Assembly (NCBI RefSeq): GCF_002158995.1
Contig: NZ_LOHF01000006.1
Coordinates: 126,063 to 190,062, forward strand
DNA from: Pseudomonas caspiana
GTDB taxonomy: Bacteria > Pseudomonadota > Gammaproteobacteria > Pseudomonadales > Pseudomonadaceae
DNA: 64,000 nt
Direction: 5' to 3'
Both the position numbers and the translations under genes were made by a program. Below the pieces are notes generated by a model, which was not told the origin of the DNA, did not search any database, and saw only the letters and a list, made by a program, of their open reading frames with translations. Every line of letters starts with the position of its first letter. Position 1 is the first letter of the stretch. Positions 37,047 to 49,175 of the stretch are shown here, one piece after another.

Positions 37047-38819
37047 TTACTTCTTGGCCGCTTCCCAGCTTTTCAGCAAATCAGAATAAGCGATGGTTTC
37101 GCCCTTCGGCTTTTCATTGGCCAGCTTGCGTTGTGGAGCAAGGAACTTGCCGCCACTTTGCTCGGCTTTGGTGTACCACTCTTCGGCCGAGGTTTCCGGG
37201 TTCATCTTAGGCGCGCACTTGCTGGCGTCCTGAACCTTGGAGCGCTCGATACGCGTCATGATCGCATCCTGATCCTTGGCCAGACCGTCCAGTGCCTGCT
37301 GCGCGGTTTTCTCTCCGGTTACAGCCTCGGCGACGTGACTCCACCACAGCTGCGCCAGTTTCGGATAATCCGGCACGTTGGTCCCGGTAGGCGACCATTG
37401 AACACGGGCCGGGCTTCGGTAGAACTCTACGAGACCACCGAGTTTGGGCGCCAGAGCGGTCATTTCCTTGGAATTGATGTCCGACTCACGAATCGGCGTC
37501 AGGCCCACGATGGTTTTCTTCAGGGATACGCTTTTCGACGTCACGAACTGCGCGTAGAGCCAGGCAGCCAGACGTTTTTTCTCGTCGGAAGATTTGAGGA
37601 AGGTCCAGGAACCCACGTCCTGATAACCCAGCTTCATGCCTTCTTTCCAGTACGGGCCTTTTGGTGAAGGCGCCATACGCCATTTTGGCGTGCCATCGGC
37701 GTTCATGACCGGCAGACCCGCTTTGGTCATGTCAGCGGTGAAAGCGGTGTACCAGAAAATCTGCTGAGCAACGTTACCTTGCGAAGGCACCGGCCCGGAC
37801 TCGGAGAACGTCATGCCGGCCGCTTCAGGCGGCGCGTAGGCCTTGAGCCAGTCGATATATTTCTGGGTAGCAAACACCGCCGCCGGCCCGTTGGTATCGC
37901 CGCCGCGAGTAATGCTGGAACCGACCGGGTGGCAGTCTTCTACGCGAATACCCCACTCATCCACCGGCAGACCGTTTGGCAAGCCCTTGTCGCCGCTGCC
38001 CGCCATGGAGAACCAGGCATCGGTGAAGCGCCAGCCCAGGGACGGATCTTTTTTGCCGTAGTCCATGTGGCCGTAGACTTTCTTGCCGTCGATTTCTTTC
38101 ACGTCTTCGCTGAAGAACTTGGCGATGTCTTCATAAGCCGACCAGTTCACCGGGACGCCCAGCTCGTAGCCGTACTTGGCTTTGAATTTTTCTTTCAGGT
38201 CTGCGCGATCGAACCAGTCAGCGCGGAACCAGTACAGGTTGGCAAACTGCTGATCGGGCAGTTGATACAGCTTGCCGTCCGGCGCAGTGGTGAACGAGGT
38301 GCCGATGAAGTCTTTGAGGTCCAGCGTCGGCGAAGTGACCTTGCTGCCTTCCGGGCTTGCCATCAGGTCTGTCAGCGACATCGCCTTGCCGTATCGGAAG
38401 TGGGTACCGATCAAGTCGGAATCATTCACCCAGCCGTCATAAATGCTTTTGTCGGACTGCATGGCGGTTTGCAGCTTTTCAATCACGTCACCTTCTTGCA
38501 GCAAGTCATGGGTGAGCTTGATGCCGGTGATTTCGGTGAAAGCCTTGGCCAGGGTTTTCGATTCGTACTCGTGGGTGGTCAAGGTTTCGGAAACTACCTT
38601 GATGTCCATGCCGCGGAACGGCTCGGCAGCTTTGATGAACCACTCCAGCTCTTTCAATTGTTCGGCATCGGAAAGCGTGCTTGGTTTGAACTCGCTAGCC
38701 GCCCACTTCTTGGCCGCATCCTGGTACTGATCCGCCCATGCCGAAACGCTCAATCCGCTGAGCATCACCATTGTCGCCAGCGTCACGCTATGTCGTAGCT
38801 TGTTTTTCTTATTGAACAT
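37047..38819 (-). CDS. glpV: ABC importer substrate-binding protein, GlpV-like
   Basis: 590 residues from the ATG at 38819 (MFNKKNKLRHSVTLATMVM), chosen because GGAGGTG lies five bases upstream; a GTG at 38825 is alternative. A Sec signal peptide ends near residue 30 (SVSAWADQ). The mature protein is a large periplasmic family-1 solute-binding protein, with an extended C-terminal part (after about residue 430) relative to ordinary sugar-binding proteins. The operon order ATPase-ATPase-permease-permease-DUF2160-binding protein is that of the rhizobial GlpSTPQUV glycerol transporter, so glycerol or another small polyol is the likely substrate. No glpK or glpD lies nearby. Confidence 0.82.
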   Translation of the reverse strand: MFNKKNKLRHSVTLATMVMLSGLSVSAWADQYQDAAKKWAASEFKPSTLSDAEQLKELEWFIKAAEPFRGMDIKVVSETLTTHEYESKTLAKAFTEITGIKLTHDLLQEGDVIEKLQTAMQSDKSIYDGWVNDSDLIGTHFRYGKAMSLTDLMASPEGSKVTSPTLDLKDFIGTSFTTAPDGKLYQLPDQQFANLYWFRADWFDRADLKEKFKAKYGYELGVPVNWSAYEDIAKFFSEDVKEIDGKKVYGHMDYGKKDPSLGWRFTDAWFSMAGSGDKGLPNGLPVDEWGIRVEDCHPVGSSITRGGDTNGPAAVFATQKYIDWLKAYAPPEAAGMTFSESGPVPSQGNVAQQIFWYTAFTADMTKAGLPVMNADGTPKWRMAPSPKGPYWKEGMKLGYQDVGSWTFLKSSDEKKRLAAWLYAQFVTSKSVSLKKTIVGLTPIRESDINSKEMTALAPKLGGLVEFYRSPARVQWSPTGTNVPDYPKLAQLWWSHVAEAVTGEKTAQQALDGLAKDQDAIMTRIERSKVQDASKCAPKMNPETSAEEWYTKAEQSGGKFLAPQRKLANEKPKGETIAYSDLLKSWEAAKK

Positions 38820-38903
38820 AGACACCTCCAGTGTTGTTTCTTATGTAGTCCCGCTTCGAATACTGCCTACCGGATCAGCCTGGTATTTGCGCCCATCCGC
38901 TCT

Positions 38904-39176
38904 CTAACCCCACCGCATTACTATCAGGAGCCACAACAGAGAAATCCCTGAAGCGACCCAGATACTCCAGTCGGTTGCGCCAATCACCAGCAGATGCAGA
39001 TAAGCGCTACCCAACAGCCCAATGAACAGTCGGTCACCACGGGTGGTGGCAATCGGCAGAAAACCACGACGCTCAATACTGGCCGAGCGCAATTCCCACA
39101 CCGTCATCCCAGCCAACAGCAATGCAATGCTGCCGAAGAAGATCGCGGTGGGCAGTGTCCATGACATCCACTCCAT
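38904..39176 (-). CDS. glpU: DUF2160 small membrane protein, GlpU-like
   Basis: 90 residues with three hydrophobic helices (AIFFGSIALLLAGMTVW, LFIGLLGSAYLHLLVIGA, IWVASGISLLWLLIVM) and a short charged segment after the first. DUF2160 proteins occur inside GlpSTPQV-type operons, as here between the permease and the binding protein. The role is unknown; it may assist assembly or regulation of the importer. It starts 11 bases after glpQ. Confidence 0.82.
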   Translation of the reverse strand: MEWMSWTLPTAIFFGSIALLLAGMTVWELRSASIERRGFLPIATTRGDRLFIGLLGSAYLHLLVIGATDWSIWVASGISLLWLLIVMRWG

Positions 39177-39187
39177 TTTTCGACTCC

Positions 39188-39988
<801 letters not shown>

Positions 39989-39998
39989 GTCCGCCTCC

Positions 39999-40857
<859 letters not shown>

Positions 40858-40865
<8 letters not shown>

Positions 40866-41958
40866 GGCCTGACTCCAGCAAGTAATCGTCGGCATAGACC
40901 ATCAACCACTGACCCGGAAAGCTGATCCAGGCCTGGCCCACGGGCACCGCTTTGTCTTCCTGCAGCCGCACCTTCAAGGCTTGCCCGGCCAGGCGCAGGG
41001 TCAGAATCTTATAGGTGCCCAAGTCTTCAACGTGACTGACTTCAGCGCATAGCGCGTCATCCACCGGTCCGTCCCAGACATGCACAAACTCCGGACGTAT
41101 GCCGACCTTCAGGCTGCTCCACTTTTTCTCGGCGATAAGCTGCTGCATTGATTCGGGCAGCGGTAAATGCACATCGCCAAAGCCCACGCCGCCGGCTTGA
41201 GGAGTGACCTCAATGAGATTCATGCCAGGGCTGCCGATGAAGTAACCAACAAAGGTGTGACGTGGTTTCTCGAACAGCTCTCGCGGAGTGCCGAACTGGA
41301 CAATCGCGCCGCCATACATAACGGCGATCTTGTCGGCGAAGGTCGAAGCTTCCAGTTGATCGTGGGTGACGTAGACCATGGTGATGTTGAACTGCTCGTG
41401 AATCTGCTTGAGCTTGCGCCGCAGCTTCCACTTCAGGTGCGGGTCGATCACGGTTAGCGGCTCGTCAAACAGAATGGCCGACACGTCATCCCGCACCAGA
41501 CCACGGCCCATGGAGACTTTCTGCTTTTCATCAGCGGTGAGGTTGCGGGCCTTTTTCTTCAGTAACGGCTGCAGGTCCAGCACGTCGGCGATTTCATGAA
41601 CCTTGGTTTGAATCCGTTTCTCGTCCATGCCCTGATTGCGCAGGGGAAAAGCGAGATTGTCGTACACCGTCATGGTGTCGTAGACCACCGGAAACTGAAA
41701 AACCTGAGCGATGTTGCGCTGCTCCGGCGACAGGTCGTTGACCACTTTGGAGTCAAACAACACCTGCCCCTCTGAAGGGCTCAACAGCCCGGAGATGACG
41801 TTCAGCAATGTCGACTTTCCACACCCGGAAGGCCCCAGCAGCGCATACGCCCCGCCCTGCTCCCAGATATGACTCATCTCGCGAATCGCATAATCCTCTG
41901 GCCCGTTCGGATGTTTGCTATAGCTGTGTGCGAGGTTTTGCAGTCGGATCTCGGCCAT
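40858..41958 (-). CDS. glpT: ABC importer ATPase, GlpT-like, degenerate signature motif
   Basis: 366 residues. Walker A is GPSGCGKST (42-50), Walker B AILFDEP (161-167) and the switch His is present in YVTHD (H199). The ABC signature, however, reads LTADEKQKVS (140-149) instead of LSGGQ. A C-terminal OB-type regulatory domain (about 245-366) is present as in MalK-like ATPases. It is the partner of glpS, whose defects are complementary. The start overlaps the glpS stop by one base (TGATG). Confidence 0.88.
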
Positions 41959-43052
41959 CAGGCAACCCTCGCCATACGCAAGCCGGGTGCCTGGATCAGG
42001 CGACCTTGCTCATCGAACACAAATAATTTGTGGGTCGGGATATACACCCGGATCGAAGCATCGACGTCGTAGGCATGTACCCCTGGAAGGTGCAGAACCA
42101 GCGGAAAATGTTCGTTACGCACATGCAGAAAGGTTTCCGAGCCGCTGATTTCCGCCAGTTCCACGGTCACCGCCAGCTCAAGGTCATCGTCGTTTGACGG
42201 CACCAGACTCAGATGGCTGGGCCGCACGCCAAAGCGGTAATTGCCGTCGCCGATCTTGCGCAGATCAACGTTGAGGGGGAAATGCACGAAGTTGGCAAAA
42301 CTGACTTCACTACCCTGAATGCGCCCGGGCATCAAATTGATTGGCGGCTCGGAGAACAACTCGGCCGCCAGCACGGTTTGCGGCTGGTGATAGACCTCAG
42401 GCGTACGACCGCTCTGAATCACCCGGCCTTCATGCAACACCGTGGTCGTGCCGCCCAGTGCCAGTGCCTCGTTAGGCTCGGTGGTGGCGTAAATGGCGAT
42501 GGTGTGACGGGCTTCGAACAGCTCGCGCATTTCCTGGCGCAGCTCTTCGCGCAGCTTGTAGTCGAGGTTGACCAGCGGCTCATCGAACAGAATCAGGTCG
42601 GCATCCTTGACCAGCGCGCGGGCCATGGCCGTGCGTTGCTGCTGACCGCCGGACAATTCCAATGGATAACGGGTCAGAAACTTTTCGATGCGCAGCATCT
42701 TCGCGGTTTCCAGCACTTTGCTCTGGATCACGTCAGCGGCCACACCGGCCTGCCGCAATGGCGAAGCGATGTTCTCAAAGACGGTCATGCTCGGGTAATT
42801 GATGAACTGCTGATACACCATCGACACATTGCGATGGCGAACGGCCGTCTGCGTGACGTCCTTGCCGTTCATCAGGATGCGACCGCGATCAGGCTTGTCG
42901 AGCCCGGCCATCAGCCGCATCAAACTGGTCTTGCCAGACAGCGTGCGGCCCAGCAAGACGTTGAAAGAACCGGGTTCGAAACTCAACGAAGCGTCATCGA
43001 TCCAGGTTTGGCCGTCGACCACACGGCTGACGTGCTCCAGCGTTAAAGACAT
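41958..43052 (-). CDS. glpS: ABC importer ATPase, GlpS-like, lacking switch histidine
   Basis: 364 residues. Walker A is GRTLSGKT (35-42), the signature is intact as LSGGQ (133-137) and Walker B is LILFDEP (153-159), but the switch region reads YATTEP (188-193) with no His. A MalK-like C-terminal domain follows. It is the first gene of the six-gene operon, about 60 bases downstream of the sigma54 promoter. AAGGGC precedes the ATG. See the finding on the paired asymmetry with glpT. Confidence 0.88.
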   Translation of the reverse strand: MSLTLEHVSRVVDGQTWIDDASLSFEPGSFNVLLGRTLSGKTSLMRLMAGLDKPDRGRILMNGKDVTQTAVRHRNVSMVYQQFINYPSMTVFENIASPLRQAGVAADVIQSKVLETAKMLRIEKFLTRYPLELSGGQQQRTAMARALVKDADLILFDEPLVNLDYKLREELRQEMRELFEARHTIAIYATTEPNEALALGGTTTVLHEGRVIQSGRTPEVYHQPQTVLAAELFSEPPINLMPGRIQGSEVSFANFVHFPLNVDLRKIGDGNYRFGVRPSHLSLVPSNDDDLELAVTVELAEISGSETFLHVRNEHFPLVLHLPGVHAYDVDASIRVYIPTHKLFVFDEQGRLIQAPGLRMARVA

Positions 43053-43111
43053 GGCTTGCCCTTTTTTGTCAGTTCTTATTCAGGGTGTGCGCGAATTCTT
43101 GTCAGGAGATA

Positions 43112-43127
43112 GCGACAATCGTGCCAA
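43112..43127 (-). promoter_or_regulatory. Sigma54 (-24/-12) promoter of the importer operon
   Basis: Minus-strand TTGGCACGATTGTCGC. The -24 TGGCACG is perfect and the -12 GC is present at the right 10-base distance; the only core departure is TCGC for TTGC. It points at glpS. Confidence 0.75.
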
Positions 43128-43200
43128 ACCGGGGATTGCTGCACACAGGCGCGAAATAGAGCCTCGGTTCGATATCACGAGGCTAATCGGCGTTCGGTGC

Positions 43201-43259
43201 TGAACAAAAGTGAACAGTAAAAACTGAACACTTGAACAACTGAACATTGACTTTGAACA
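43201..43259. promoter_or_regulatory. Array of six TGAACA hexamers, probable activator site
   Basis: TGAACA begins at 43201, 43211, 43225, 43233, 43241 and 43254, all in one orientation with 8-14 base periods. The array lies 75-135 bases upstream of the -24/-12 promoter, where a sigma54 activator would bind, and 86-144 bases before the activator gene itself. Confidence 0.65.
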
Positions 43260-43344
43260 ATCCTGAGCGACACTGGATGCACGCACGGGATTGGACGCCC
43301 GTGCCAGATCAATAAGAAAAATAAAAATACATGCAGGATCCACC

Positions 43345-45189
43345 ATGGCCATACACCGTGCATCCGTTGCTCATGACGCCATCATCCGAGACTCATGGTC
43401 CCGCTGTCGGGACTTTGGTCTGAGTCATCAGTCCACCCCCTCTTTCGGCCAATTACCGAAAGATCAGGTATCGCAGTTACTGGAGCGCCATCAGGCACTG
43501 GTGCACACCACCCACCAGGAAGTCCTGCCCTTTTACGAAAACATCCTCAGTAACTCCAACTGCCTGATCATGCTGGCCGATGATCGCGGTCAGTTGCTCA
43601 AGTCATGGGGCACGCAGCGTTTTATCGAGCCGTCTCATGCCCATGGCTTCATGGCCGGGGCCAGCTGGATTGAAAGCGCTACGGGCACCAATGCCATTGG
43701 CACCGCACTGGTCTGCGAACAGGCGGTACACATCGAGCACAACGAACACTTTCTCAAAGCCAACCGTTTCATGACCGGTTCGGCAGCCCCCATTTATGAT
43801 GCTGCGCGGCGGATGATTGCGGTACTGGATGTCTCCAGCGACAGCTTCCTGCCGCCCTCCCACACGCTGGGCATGGTGAAAATGATGAGCCAGTCGGTAG
43901 AAAACCGACTGATCCTCGATCAGTTTCAGGACAGCCACTTCCAGCTGACCTTCAACACCGGGCTGAACAACCTCGACAGTCAGTGGGCCGGCTTGCTGAT
44001 ATTTGATGAAAACGGGCGGATCATCAGCGCCAACCGTCGCGCCGATAATCTGTTGGGGGGCAGCCCGATGCGGACGAGCATCGAAGCGCTGTTCAATAAC
44101 CCGACGGCATTTTTGCTCAACCAGCCTGAAGGCTTGCCGTTCTCCCTTCTGGCCTCAGGGAACAACCGCTTTCATGGCGTATTGAGACGGCCTAAACGTA
44201 ATCCGCTGAGCCTGCATGTTTTCCAGCCCGCGCTTAAACCAGCCGTGCAGGATGGCGTCCCCCTGTCAGCCGTCAGTCTAGGGGACGCCAAAGTAGATAA
44301 AGCTGTGCGTCAGGCTGAGCGGCTGCTTGAAAAGAACATCGCCCTGCTGATCCATGGCGAAACCGGTGTGGGTAAAGAGGTGTTCGTCAAAGCCTTGCAC
44401 AACGCCAGCTCCCGATCCGCCAGGCCACTCATAGCAGTCAACTGCGCAGCGATTCCGGCAGAGCTGGTGGAGTCGGAGTTATTTGGCTATGAAAAAGGCG
44501 CGTTCACCGGCGCGCACTATAAAGGCAGCATTGGCCTGATCCGCAAGGCCGACAAGGGGACGCTGTTCCTCGACGAAATTGGCGACATGCCACTGCCGGT
44601 TCAGGCGCGTCTGTTACGGGTGCTGCAGGAACGCTGTGTACAGCCACTGGGCAGCAGCGAGTTGCACCCGGTTGACGTGCGGCTGATATCCGCGACCAAC
44701 CGTAATCTGCGCGATGAGGTATTGGCCGGGCGCTTCCGTCAGGATTTGTATTACCGGATCAGCGGGCTGAATCTCGAACTTCCTCCCCTGCGTGAACGCA
44801 CCGACAAGGCTGCACTGGTTCAGCAAATCTGGGAGCAGCATCGCGAAGCGAAGCAGACTCGAGGCTTCGAGCCAAAAGTGCTGGCGTTGTTTGATCGTCA
44901 CCCGTGGCCGGGTAACTTGCGTCAACTCAGCAATGTGATTCAGGTGGCGTTGGCCTTGGCGGATGAGGAGGTCATCGGCACCGAGCATCTTCCGGATGAT
45001 TTTTTTGCGGATCTGGAGATGAGTTTGCAGGATGTGCCGTCAGTATTCAGTGACAAAGCACAGTTGCATGAGACGGAAGATCTGGATGAGCTATTGCGGG
45101 CTGCTGGCGGGAATATTTCCCAGCTGGCCAAGCGCCTGGGGGTGAGCCGCAATACGCTTTACAAGCGGTTGCGGGAAAGACAGGGTTGA
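43345..45189 (+). CDS. AcoR-like sigma54-dependent activator
   Basis: 614 residues from the ATG at 43345 (MAIHRASVAHDAIIRDSW), with AGGA upstream; the longer frame adds a poor N terminus. An N-terminal GAF-type sensor (about 55-200, GFMAGASWIESATGTNAIGTAL) is followed by a PAS-like region (about 225-300), the AAA+ domain (Walker A GETGVGKE, GAFTGA loop, Walker B TLFLDEIGD) and a Fis-type helix-turn-helix at the end (GNISQLAKRLGVSRNTLYKRL). It is divergent from the GlpSTPQUV-type importer, which has a sigma54 promoter, and probably activates it in response to a small alcohol, polyol or related signal. Confidence 0.88.
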   Translation: MAIHRASVAHDAIIRDSWSRCRDFGLSHQSTPSFGQLPKDQVSQLLERHQALVHTTHQEVLPFYENILSNSNCLIMLADDRGQLLKSWGTQRFIEPSHAHGFMAGASWIESATGTNAIGTALVCEQAVHIEHNEHFLKANRFMTGSAAPIYDAARRMIAVLDVSSDSFLPPSHTLGMVKMMSQSVENRLILDQFQDSHFQLTFNTGLNNLDSQWAGLLIFDENGRIISANRRADNLLGGSPMRTSIEALFNNPTAFLLNQPEGLPFSLLASGNNRFHGVLRRPKRNPLSLHVFQPALKPAVQDGVPLSAVSLGDAKVDKAVRQAERLLEKNIALLIHGETGVGKEVFVKALHNASSRSARPLIAVNCAAIPAELVESELFGYEKGAFTGAHYKGSIGLIRKADKGTLFLDEIGDMPLPVQARLLRVLQERCVQPLGSSELHPVDVRLISATNRNLRDEVLAGRFRQDLYYRISGLNLELPPLRERTDKAALVQQIWEQHREAKQTRGFEPKVLALFDRHPWPGNLRQLSNVIQVALALADEEVIGTEHLPDDFFADLEMSLQDVPSVFSDKAQLHETEDLDELLRAAGGNISQLAKRLGVSRNTLYKRLRERQG

Positions 45190-45221
45190 GTCACGACCAA
45201 CAGTTGAACTGGAATGCAATC

Positions 45222-45316
45222 CCTGTGGGAGCTGAGCTTGCTCGCGATACCGACACCTCGGTTTCAGATCAAACACCGAGGTGCCTGTATCGCGAGCAAG
45301 CTCAGCTCCCACAAAG
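45222..45316. repeat. REP-type palindrome, GTGGGAGC family (copy 2)
   Basis: Facing arms CTGTGGGAGCTGAGCTTGCT and its inverse, with a nested stem CACCTCGG / CCGAGGTG in the centre, between convergent stops (45189 and 45378). Confidence 0.85.
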
Positions 45317-45377
45317 TTTTGCATCTTCTGCGAGACCGCGCTGTATCAGCAACACAGCGCAGATCAAAGTCAGCTAA

Positions 45378-46760
45378 TCAATCCGCCAACCGCCAGGTCG
45401 TCCCGCCTTTGCCGTCTTCCAACACCACGCCCATGGCGGTGATCTGGTCGCGGATGCGGTCGGATTCTGCCCAGTCCTTGGCTGCACGGGCAGCCAGACG
45501 AGCTTCAATCAGCGCTTCGACTTCTGCCGCATCAACCCGACCTTCAGCGCCAGCGCGCAAGAAGTCATCGGCTTCAAGCTGCAAGACGCCCAACACACTG
45601 GCCAGTTGCTTCAAGCGGGCAGCCAGGCCGGCTGCCGCCAACAGATCGGTTTCGCGCAAACGGTTGATCTCACGAACCATCTCGAACAGCACCGCGCAGG
45701 CTTCCGGTGTACCGAAGTCGTCGTTCATGGCCGCAGAGAAGCGCTCCACGAACGCCTCGCCACCCACTGGCTCGGAAACCGGCAAGCCACGCAGGGCGTG
45801 ATAGAAACGCTCAAGCGCGCTCTTGGATTCCCTGAGACTGTCTTCGGAATAGTTAATCGCGCTGCGGTAATGGCTGGAAACCAGCAGATACCGCACCACT
45901 TCCGGCGAGTACTTTTCCAGCACGTCGCGAATGGTGAAGAAGTTGTTCAAGGACTTGGACATCTTCTCGCCATTGATGCGAATCATGCCGCAGTGCAACC
46001 AGGCGTTGGCGTAGGTTTTACCAGTAGCCGCTTCGCTCTGGGCGATTTCGTTCTCGTGGTGTGGGAACTCAAGGTCGCTGCCGCCACCATGAATATCGAA
46101 CGTTTCACCCAGGCAGCAGGTGGACATCACCGAGCACTCGATGTGCCAGCCCGGACGCCCGGCGCCCCATGGCGAATCCCAGCTCGGCTCGCCCGGCTTG
46201 ACGCCTTTCCAGAGCACGAAGTCCAACGGATCATCCTTGGACTCGTCTACTTCGATACGTGCGCCAATACGCAGGTCTTCGATCTTCTTGCGCGACAGCT
46301 TGCCATAACCGAGGAACTTGCCGACGCGGTAATACACGTCGCCATTACCTGGCGCGTAGGCATAGCCCTTGTCGATCAGGGTCTGAATCATGGCGTGCAT
46401 GCCGTCGATGTAGTCGGTCGCACGCGGCTCCATATCCGGTTTGAGGATATTCAGCCGTGCTTCGTCCTCATGCATCGCGTCGATCATGCGCGCCGTCAGC
46501 GCATCAAACGACTCACCGTTTTCACGGGCACGATTGATGATCTTGTCGTCAATGTCGGTGATGTTGCGCACATACGTCAGGTCGTAACCGCTGAACCGCA
46601 GCCAGCGGGTAACGAGGTCGAACGCCACCATACTGCGGCCGTGGCCAAGGTGGCAGTAGTCGTATACGGTCATCCCGCAGACGTACATGCGCACCTTGTT
46701 GCCATCCAGCGGCTTGAAGACTTCTTTGCTCTTGGTGAGCGTGTTGTAGATAGAAAGCAC
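45378..46760 (-). CDS. cysS: Cysteinyl-tRNA synthetase
   Basis: 460 residues from a GTG start at 46760 with AAGGAGCC upstream. Class I synthetase: HIGH motif as [11 protein letters not shown] (about 33-43), KMSKS as [11 protein letters not shown] (about 265). The catalytic zinc ligands Cys28 (CGMTVYDY), Cys in ECSVM and His in PHHENE are present. It charges tRNA-Cys. Nine bases behind glnS, so cotranscribed. Confidence 0.98.
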   Translation of the reverse strand: MLSIYNTLTKSKEVFKPLDGNKVRMYVCGMTVYDYCHLGHGRSMVAFDLVTRWLRFSGYDLTYVRNITDIDDKIINRARENGESFDALTARMIDAMHEDEARLNILKPDMEPRATDYIDGMHAMIQTLIDKGYAYAPGNGDVYYRVGKFLGYGKLSRKKIEDLRIGARIEVDESKDDPLDFVLWKGVKPGEPSWDSPWGAGRPGWHIECSVMSTCCLGETFDIHGGGSDLEFPHHENEIAQSEAATGKTYANAWLHCGMIRINGEKMSKSLNNFFTIRDVLEKYSPEVVRYLLVSSHYRSAINYSEDSLRESKSALERFYHALRGLPVSEPVGGEAFVERFSAAMNDDFGTPEACAVLFEMVREINRLRETDLLAAAGLAARLKQLASVLGVLQLEADDFLRAGAEGRVDAAEVEALIEARLAARAAKDWAESDRIRDQITAMGVVLEDGKGGTTWRLAD

Positions 46761-46769
46761 TGAGGCTCC

Positions 46770-48464
46770 TTAAGACCACGAATCTCGTAGCGTTACAGTC
46801 CGGTTGAATACCGGCTGACCTGGTTTCGAGTCCTTGATGTCCGCGCAGAAATAGCCTTCGCGTTCGAACTGGAAACGGTCTTCCGGTTGCGCTTGTCCCA
46901 ATGAAGGTTCAGCACGACAACCGGTCAGCACTTGCAGGGAATCCGGATTGATGTTGTCCAGGAAGGTCGCACCGTCTTCAGCCTTTTCAGGATTTGGCGA
47001 ACGGAACAGACGATCGTACAGACGCACTTCGCATTCAACGCTTTCAGCCGCCGGGACCCAATGCACGACGCCTTTGACCTTGCGGCCTTCAGGGTTCTTG
47101 CCCAGGGTGTCCGGGTCGTAGGAGCAACGCAACTCGACGATGTTGCCGTCGGCATCCTTGATGGCTTCGTCGGCACGGATCACATAGCTGCCGCGCAGAC
47201 GCACTTCGCCATTCGGTTCAAGACGCTTGTAGCCTTTTGGCGGCTCTTCCATGTAGTCGTCGCGGTCAATGTAAATCTCGCGGGAGAACGGCAGCTCGCG
47301 TACGCCGAGGTCTTCTTTCGGGTGACGCGGCAGCTCAAGCTTCTCGACCTGGCCTTCCGGATAATTAGTGATCACTACTTTCAGCGGACGCAGCACGCAC
47401 ATGGCACGCGGCGCGCTGTGGTCCAGGTCGTCACGGATGCTGAATTCCAGCATGCCGAAATCCACTACGCCGTCGGAACGGTTGGTGCCGATCATTTCGC
47501 AGAAGTTACGGATCGACTTCGGCGTGTATCCTCGACGACGGAAGCCCGACAACGTCGACATGCGCGGGTCATCCCAACCGTGAACGTGCTTTTCATCGAC
47601 CAGTTGCTTCAGCTTGCGCTTGCTGGTGATGGTGTAGTTCAGGTTCAGGCGCGAAAACTCGTACTGACGCGGTTTGCTTGGCACCGACAGGTTGTCGAGG
47701 AACCAGTCATACAGCGGACGATGGCTTTCGAATTCCAGGGTGCAGATCGAATGGGTAATACCTTCGATAGCGTCCGATTGGCCGTGGGTAAAGTCGTAGA
47801 TCGGGTAGATGCACCACTTGTCGCCAGTCTGGTGGTGATGAGCATGGCGAATGCGATACAGGATCGGGTCGCGCAGGTTCATGTTCGGCGAAGCCATGTC
47901 GATTTTGGCGCGCAGAACACGGGCACCGTCTTCGAATTCACCGGCTTTCATGCGAGCGAACAGATCCAGGTTTTCCTCGACGCTGCGCTCACGGAACGGG
48001 CTGTTCTTGCCCGGTTCGGTCAGGGTCCCGCGGTATTCACGCGCCTGTTCCGGGGTCAGATCGTCCACATAAGCCTTGCCAGCCTTGATCAGCTCGACAG
48101 CCCAGTCGTGCAATTGATCGAAATACTGCGAGGCGTAGCGCACTTCGCCATCCCATTCGAAGCCCAGCCACTTCACGTCGCTTTCGATGGCGTCGATGTA
48201 TTCCTGGTCTTCCTTGGCCGGGTTGGTGTCATCGAAACGCAGGTGCGTGACGCCACCGAATTCCTGAGCCAGACCGAAATTCACGCAGATCGACTTGGCG
48301 TGACCGATGTGCAGATAGCCGTTAGGCTCCGGCGGAAAACGGGTCACGATCTTTGTGTGCTTACCCGAATCGAGGTCAGCCTGGACAATCGGGCGCAGGA
48401 AATTGGTAGGAATTGCAGGGCCTGCCTTTGAATTCGCAGCGGGGTCTTGAGTGGGCTTGCTCAT
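46770..48464 (-). CDS. glnS: Glutaminyl-tRNA synthetase
   Basis: 564 residues from the ATG at 48464, with AAGGATCC upstream; a TTG at 48479 would add five residues. Class I synthetase of the Glu/Gln group: [16 protein letters not shown] carries HIGH (about residues 43-58), and the KMSKS equivalent is TITSKRKL. The two-part beta-barrel anticodon-binding domain forms the C-terminal 220 residues. It forms an operon with cysS. Confidence 0.98.
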   Translation of the reverse strand: MSKPTQDPAANSKAGPAIPTNFLRPIVQADLDSGKHTKIVTRFPPEPNGYLHIGHAKSICVNFGLAQEFGGVTHLRFDDTNPAKEDQEYIDAIESDVKWLGFEWDGEVRYASQYFDQLHDWAVELIKAGKAYVDDLTPEQAREYRGTLTEPGKNSPFRERSVEENLDLFARMKAGEFEDGARVLRAKIDMASPNMNLRDPILYRIRHAHHHQTGDKWCIYPIYDFTHGQSDAIEGITHSICTLEFESHRPLYDWFLDNLSVPSKPRQYEFSRLNLNYTITSKRKLKQLVDEKHVHGWDDPRMSTLSGFRRRGYTPKSIRNFCEMIGTNRSDGVVDFGMLEFSIRDDLDHSAPRAMCVLRPLKVVITNYPEGQVEKLELPRHPKEDLGVRELPFSREIYIDRDDYMEEPPKGYKRLEPNGEVRLRGSYVIRADEAIKDADGNIVELRCSYDPDTLGKNPEGRKVKGVVHWVPAAESVECEVRLYDRLFRSPNPEKAEDGATFLDNINPDSLQVLTGCRAEPSLGQAQPEDRFQFEREGYFCADIKDSKPGQPVFNRTVTLRDSWS

Positions 48465-48671
48465 AGGATCCTTGGACAATACAAGTGCGCGGCCAGGGTA
48501 GGCCGACTAAATCAAAGCGCTTATGATAGCCGAAGCTGTCAATAGGCTAACAGCGCCCTGTAAGAAAACCGTCGAGTTAAAAACTCGAAAGAATTATGTA
48601 ACGACCTCTGTAAACTGCGCGTCTGGGTTATAACGCGTCCATTCACGAATGCCAAAAGAGCGACTTTTGAT

Positions 48672-49175
48672 ATGTCCAAAGTAAAATTGACCACCAACCA
48701 CGGCGACATCGTCCTGGAACTGAACGCTGAAAAAGCGCCGTTGACCGTTGCCAACTTCATCGAATACGTCAAGGCCGGTCACTACGAAAACACCGTATTC
48801 CACCGCGTCATCGGCAACTTCATGATCCAGGGCGGCGGTTTCGAGCCAGGCATGAAAGAAAAGAAAGACAAGCGCCCAAGCATCCAGAACGAAGCTGACA
48901 ACGGCCTGCCGAACAAGAAGTACAGCGTTGCAATGGCCCGTACCATGGAGCCGCATTCTGCCTCCGCACAGTTCTTCATCAACGTGGCTGACAACAGCTT
49001 CCTCAACCACAGCGCCAAGACCACTCAAGGCTGGGGTTACGCTGTATTCGGTGAAGTGATCGAAGGCACTGACGTTGTCGACAAGATCAAAGGCGTGGCC
49101 ACCGGCAGCAAATCCGGCCACCAGGACGTACCGACTGAAGACGTGATCATCGAGAAAGCCGAGATCGTTGAGTGA
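48672..49175 (+). CDS. ppiB: Cytoplasmic peptidyl-prolyl cis-trans isomerase B
   Basis: 167 residues, a cyclophilin without signal peptide: [15 protein letters not shown] (catalytic Arg, about 47-61), [13 protein letters not shown] and [11 protein letters not shown] are the conserved blocks. It speeds proline isomerisation in the cytoplasm. Divergent from glnS; its stop overlaps the GTG start of lpxH by four bases. Confidence 0.97.
   Translation: MSKVKLTTNHGDIVLELNAEKAPLTVANFIEYVKAGHYENTVFHRVIGNFMIQGGGFEPGMKEKKDKRPSIQNEADNGLPNKKYSVAMARTMEPHSASAQFFINVADNSFLNHSAKTTQGWGYAVFGEVIEGTDVVDKIKGVATGSKSGHQDVPTEDVIIEKAEIVE

Noticed and set aside
46932..48431. 499-codon frame antisense to glnS
   Set aside because: Shadow of a complete, well-recognised synthetase gene.
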